Assembly (NCBI GenBank): GCA_023445955.1
Contig: JAEXJH010000326.1
Span: 1-8,849 of the forward strand
Direction of reading: 5' to 3'
DNA: 8,849 bases
Origin: Pseudomonadota bacterium
GTDB taxonomy: Bacteria > Pseudomonadota > Alphaproteobacteria > Caulobacterales > Caulobacteraceae
Positions within the stretch are counted from its first letter, which is position 1; the number at the start of each line of letters is the position of its first letter. The notes below the pieces were generated by a model that saw only the letters and a list, made by a program, of their open reading frames with translations, had not been told where the DNA came from and did not search any database. Shown here piece after piece: positions 6,616 through 8,849 of this stretch. A program made the translations under genes and the position numbers.

Positions 6616-8007
6616 TCAGTCCTTCATGCGCCAGGTGGCGCCCGAGGGGCCGTCCATGACCACCACGCCCAGCGCATCCAGCTGGCCCCGGATGGCGTCG
6701 GCGGCGGTCCAGTCCTTGGCGGCGCGCGCGGCCAGGCGCTTGGCCAGCAGGTCCTCGACCTGGGCCTTCAGCTCGTCGGAGGCGTCACCTTCGAACCAGC
6801 TGTCCGGATCGGCCTGCAGGAAGCCCAGCAGGGCGCCGGCCTCGATCAGGCGGGCCTTGTTGGCGGCGATGGCGACGGTGTCACCAGCGGTCACGGCCTT
6901 CTCGATCAGGCTCGACACCTCGAAGAAGCTCGACACCGCCAGCGGCGTGTTGAGGTCGTCCAGCAGGGCCGCCAGGGTCTCTTCCGGCGCGTCCATGGCT
7001 TGGTCCATCGGCACGTCCTTGGCGCGACGCAGGGCGCCGTACAGGCGGTCCAGCGACTTCTTGGACTGCTCCAGGAGTTCCGGCGTCCAGTCCAGCGGCT
7101 GGCGGTAGTGGGCCGACAGCAGCGCCCAGCGGATCACTTCGCCCGGCACGTTCTGCAGCAGCTCGTGCGGGATGACGACATTGCCCAGGCTCTTGGACAT
7201 CTTCTCGCCGGCCATGTCGAGGAAGCCGTTGTGCATCCAGTAGTTGGCCAGCACCGGCGTGCCGTGAGCGCAGCGGCTCTGGGCCACTTCGTTCTCGTGG
7301 TGCGGGAAGGTCAGGTCGATGCCGCCGGCGTGGATGTCGATGGTGTCGCCCAGGGTCTTCTCGATCATCGCCGAGCACTCGATGTGCCAGCCCGGACGGC
7401 CCGCGCCCCAGGGGCTTTGCCACTCAGGCTCGTTTTCTTTCGACGGCTTCCACAGCACGAAGTCGGCCGGGTGGCGCTTGTAGGGCGCGACCTCGACGCG
7501 GGCGCCGGCGATCATCTCGTCCAGCGGACGACCGGAGAGTTGGCCGTAGTCGGGGAAGCTCTGGGTGTCGAACAGCACGTGGCCTTCGGCGGCGTAGGCG
7601 CTGCCGTTCTCGACCAGCTTGCCGATCATCTCGACGATCGCGCCGATATGGTCGGTGGCGCGCGGCTCCAGGGTCGGGCGCAGCGCGCCCAGGGCGTCGG
7701 CGTCCTCGTGATAGGCGGCCAGGTAGCGCTCGGTGATGACCGAGATGTCGACGCCTTCCTCGGCCGCCTTCTTGTTGATCTTGTCGTCCACGTCCGTGAC
7801 GTTGCGGGCATAGACCACCGCGTCCTCGCCATAGAGGTGGCGCAGCATGCGGAACAGAACGTCGAACACCACCACGGGACGGAAATTGCCGATGTGGGCG
7901 TGGTTCCAGACCGTCGGACCGCAGACATACATCGTCACCCGGTTCCGGTCGGCGGGGACGAAGTCGCGCTTCTCGCGCGCCAGGGTGTCGTGGATCTTCA
8001 GGGTCAT
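6616..8007 (-). CDS. cysS: Cysteine--tRNA ligase
   Basis: A complete 463-residue class I synthetase that charges tRNA-Cys. Zinc ligands are Cys29 (MYVCGPT), Cys211 (HIECSAM), His236 and Glu240 (PHHENE), matching E. coli Cys28, Cys209, His234 and Glu238. The HIGH signature is HIGN at 38-41, a common variant in this family, and KMSKS is at 269-273. The helical C-terminal anticodon-recognition part ends in GATWRMKD. I place the start at 8007 (MTLKIHDTLA) because it aligns with E. coli CysS; the frame stays open to an ATG at 8091, but those 28 extra residues look unlike the family and would cover the likely promoter. The binding site is weak (TAGG, about 13 nt upstream). It is the first gene of a seven-gene minus-strand block and stands divergent to folE. 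Confidence 0.97.
   Translation of the reverse strand: MTLKIHDTLAREKRDFVPADRNRVTMYVCGPTVWNHAHIGNFRPVVVFDVLFRMLRHLYGEDAVVYARNVTDVDDKINKKAAEEGVDISVITERYLAAYHEDADALGALRPTLEPRATDHIGAIVEMIGKLVENGSAYAAEGHVLFDTQSFPDYGQLSGRPLDEMIAGARVEVAPYKRHPADFVLWKPSKENEPEWQSPWGAGRPGWHIECSAMIEKTLGDTIDIHAGGIDLTFPHHENEVAQSRCAHGTPVLANYWMHNGFLDMAGEKMSKSLGNVVIPHELLQNVPGEVIRWALLSAHYRQPLDWTPELLEQSKKSLDRLYGALRRAKDVPMDQAMDAPEETLAALLDDLNTPLAVSSFFEVSSLIEKAVTAGDTVAIAANKARLIEAGALLGFLQADPDSWFEGDASDELKAQVEDLLAKRLAARAAKDWTAADAIRGQLDALGVVVMDGPSGATWRMKD
6619..6624 (-). promoter_or_regulatory. Ribosome binding site of the SDR gene
   Basis: On the minus strand this reads AAGGAC, 8 nt before the GTG start at 6608-6610. It overlaps the last codons of cysS, and supports the GTG start and translation coupled to the end of cysS. 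Confidence 0.6.
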
Positions 8008-8187
8008 TGGGCCGCAGCAACCTAACGTAACGGAGGTGTTGCCCCACGAAGGGGCCGGCCCCATATAGCTAGGACGCGCGCGGACGGCCATGTCTGATTG
8101 GCTCGCAGCGCACGACGGGTGGCACGCGTAATTCCGGAGCGACAGGCGCTTCGGCGCAACTCAGCCCGGGAAGAACCCCTTCACAGC
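8008..8187. promoter_or_regulatory. Divergent control region between cysS and folE
   Basis: These 180 nt hold no supported gene and must contain the promoters of both the cysS-led block and folE. On the minus strand a GCTATAT element (8063-8069) resembles the Caulobacter housekeeping -10 (GCTAnAWC). Beside it is a perfect 12-bp palindrome, GGGGCCGGCCCC (8051-8062). For folE I see only weak candidates on the plus strand (TTGGCT at 8098 and CGTAATTC near 8127), with poor spacing, and a purine-rich GGGAAG about 14 nt before the ATG. Confidence 0.55.
8063..8069 (-). promoter_or_regulatory. Possible -10 element of the cysS promoter
   Basis: On the minus strand this reads GCTATAT, close to the alphaproteobacterial/Caulobacter -10 consensus GCTAnAWC. 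Transcription would start at about 8055-8057, giving a leader of roughly 50 nt before the ATG at 8007. No good TTGAC-like -35 is seen at the expected distance, so confidence is limited. Confidence 0.4.
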
Positions 8188-8823
8188 ATGGACGCACTGT
8201 CTCGCGAGCGAACCCTGATCGGTACTGAAACCGGTCTTGATCTTGAACCCGCCCAGCGCCCCACCCGAGACGAGGCCATGGCCGCCGTCCGGACCCTGCT
8301 GGCCTGGGCCGGCGACAACCCGGATCGCGAAGGCCTGCTGGACACGCCCCAGCGCGTGGTCGACGCCTATGGCGAGTGGTTCGCCGGCTATCACGGCGAT
8401 CCGGCCAAGGAGCTTTCCCGGACCTTCGAGGACGTGCAGGGCTATGACGACATGGTCATGCTGCGCGGCATCGACGTGCAGAGCCACTGCGAACACCACA
8501 TGGCGCCGTTCCTGGGCAAGGCCTGGGTGGCGTACATGCCGACCGGCAAGGTCGTCGGCCTGTCCAAGCTGGCCCGTCTGGTCGAGATCTTCGCCAAGCG
8601 TCTGCAGACGCAGGAAACCATGACCATGCAGGTCGCCGACGCCATCGAGGACCACCTCTCGGCCGCCGGGGTGGCCGTGCTGATCGACGCCGAGCACCAG
8701 TGCATGAGCACCCGCGGCGTCCACCATCACGACGTATCGACGATCACCACCCAGTTCCGCGGCGTGTTCAAGACCGACAAGGTCCTGCAGGAGCGGTTCA
8801 TGGACCTGGTGACTCGGAAGTAG
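8188..8823 (+). CDS. folE: GTP cyclohydrolase I
   Basis: The 211-residue protein catalyses the first step of tetrahydrofolate synthesis, turning GTP into 7,8-dihydroneopterin triphosphate in the cytoplasm. Zinc ligands are Cys101 and His104 in [10 protein letters not shown] and Cys172 in EHQCMSTRG, equal to E. coli Cys110, His113 and Cys181; His103 and His170 match the catalytic His112 and His179. [17 protein letters not shown] and the C-terminal FLxLV-like end (RFMDLVTRK) are typical of type IA, zinc-dependent enzymes. I chose the ATG at 8188 for normal length; the frame stays open upstream to a TTG at 8098, but that extension is rich in Arg and looks non-coding. The gene is divergent to cysS, and only 26 nt of the window follow it. 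Confidence 0.97.
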   Translation: MDALSRERTLIGTETGLDLEPAQRPTRDEAMAAVRTLLAWAGDNPDREGLLDTPQRVVDAYGEWFAGYHGDPAKELSRTFEDVQGYDDMVMLRGIDVQSHCEHHMAPFLGKAWVAYMPTGKVVGLSKLARLVEIFAKRLQTQETMTMQVADAIEDHLSAAGVAVLIDAEHQCMSTRGVHHHDVSTITTQFRGVFKTDKVLQERFMDLVTRK

Positions 8824-8835
8824 GCCTTACGCGGC

Positions 8836-8848
8836 GGGGGGGGGGGGG
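8836..8848. repeat. Run of 13 G at the window end
   Basis: Thirteen consecutive G lie 12 nt after the folE stop and one base from the end of the window. No other homopolymer of this length is present. It may be a true simple repeat between genes, or a sequencing or assembly artefact at a contig end. Confidence 0.9.
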
Positions 8849-8849
8849 A

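Noticed and set aside
7000..8025. A 341-codon plus-strand open frame opposite cysS
   Set aside because: It mirrors cysS codons and has no family signature; cysS is complete and correct.
8008..8091. 28-residue N-terminal extension of CysRS starting at 8091
   Set aside because: Known CysRS proteins start at the position equal to MTLKIHDTLA. The extension shows no family similarity and would cover the likely promoter.
1..8849. Search by eye for defence, toxin-antitoxin, CRISPR, mobile element or secondary-metabolite genes
   Set aside because: Every sizeable open frame is explained by the listed genes or is their shadow. No direct repeats with regular spacing, transposase motifs or integration sites were seen.

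Overview
The window is GC-rich, gene-dense DNA of the kind found in free-living alphaproteobacteria. Protein sequences, the GCTAnAT-type promoter element and the gene order (folE divergent from a block with a NifU/IscU-like scaffold, yidD and thrS) suggest a member of the Caulobacterales, probably Caulobacter or a close relative. That placement is inferred from sequence character; no database search was run. Ten protein-coding genes fill almost the whole window. No RNA gene, CRISPR array, insertion sequence, phage gene or recognisable defence system is visible.

Left part (1-1648, plus strand): the C-terminal end of a membrane glycosyltransferase of the dolichyl-phosphate-mannose mannosyltransferase / ArnT type, then a hydroxymethylglutaryl-CoA lyase family protein, then a small lipoprotein. 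Both junctions are 4-nt ATGA overlaps, so the three are probably co-transcribed and translationally coupled. A short palindromic repeat (about 1659-1685) lies in the gap between this set and the converging minus-strand block and may serve as a two-way terminator.

Middle part (1695-8007, minus strand): a tightly packed run of seven genes, in order of transcription cysS, an SDR-family oxidoreductase, an SRPBCC-fold protein, a NifU/IscU-like scaffold, yidD, thrS and a family 2 glycosyltransferase. Gaps are 5, 11, 7 and 55 nt, followed by overlaps of 4 and 1 nt. Most of it is housekeeping: two aminoacyl-tRNA synthetases, an Fe-S related protein and a membrane-insertion factor, mixed with two less defined genes.

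Right part (8008-8849): a 180-nt divergent control region between cysS and folE, then folE (GTP cyclohydrolase I, plus strand), and a run of 13 G at the very end of the window.

I found no convincing new multi-gene system. The points most worth checking are a stretch of atypical codon use covering the last catalytic segment and anticodon-binding domain of thrS, a Fe-S scaffold homologue lacking the third cysteine ligand, an SDR with two altered catalytic positions, and yidD placed next to thrS instead of in the usual rpmH-rnpA-yidD-yidC neighbourhood.
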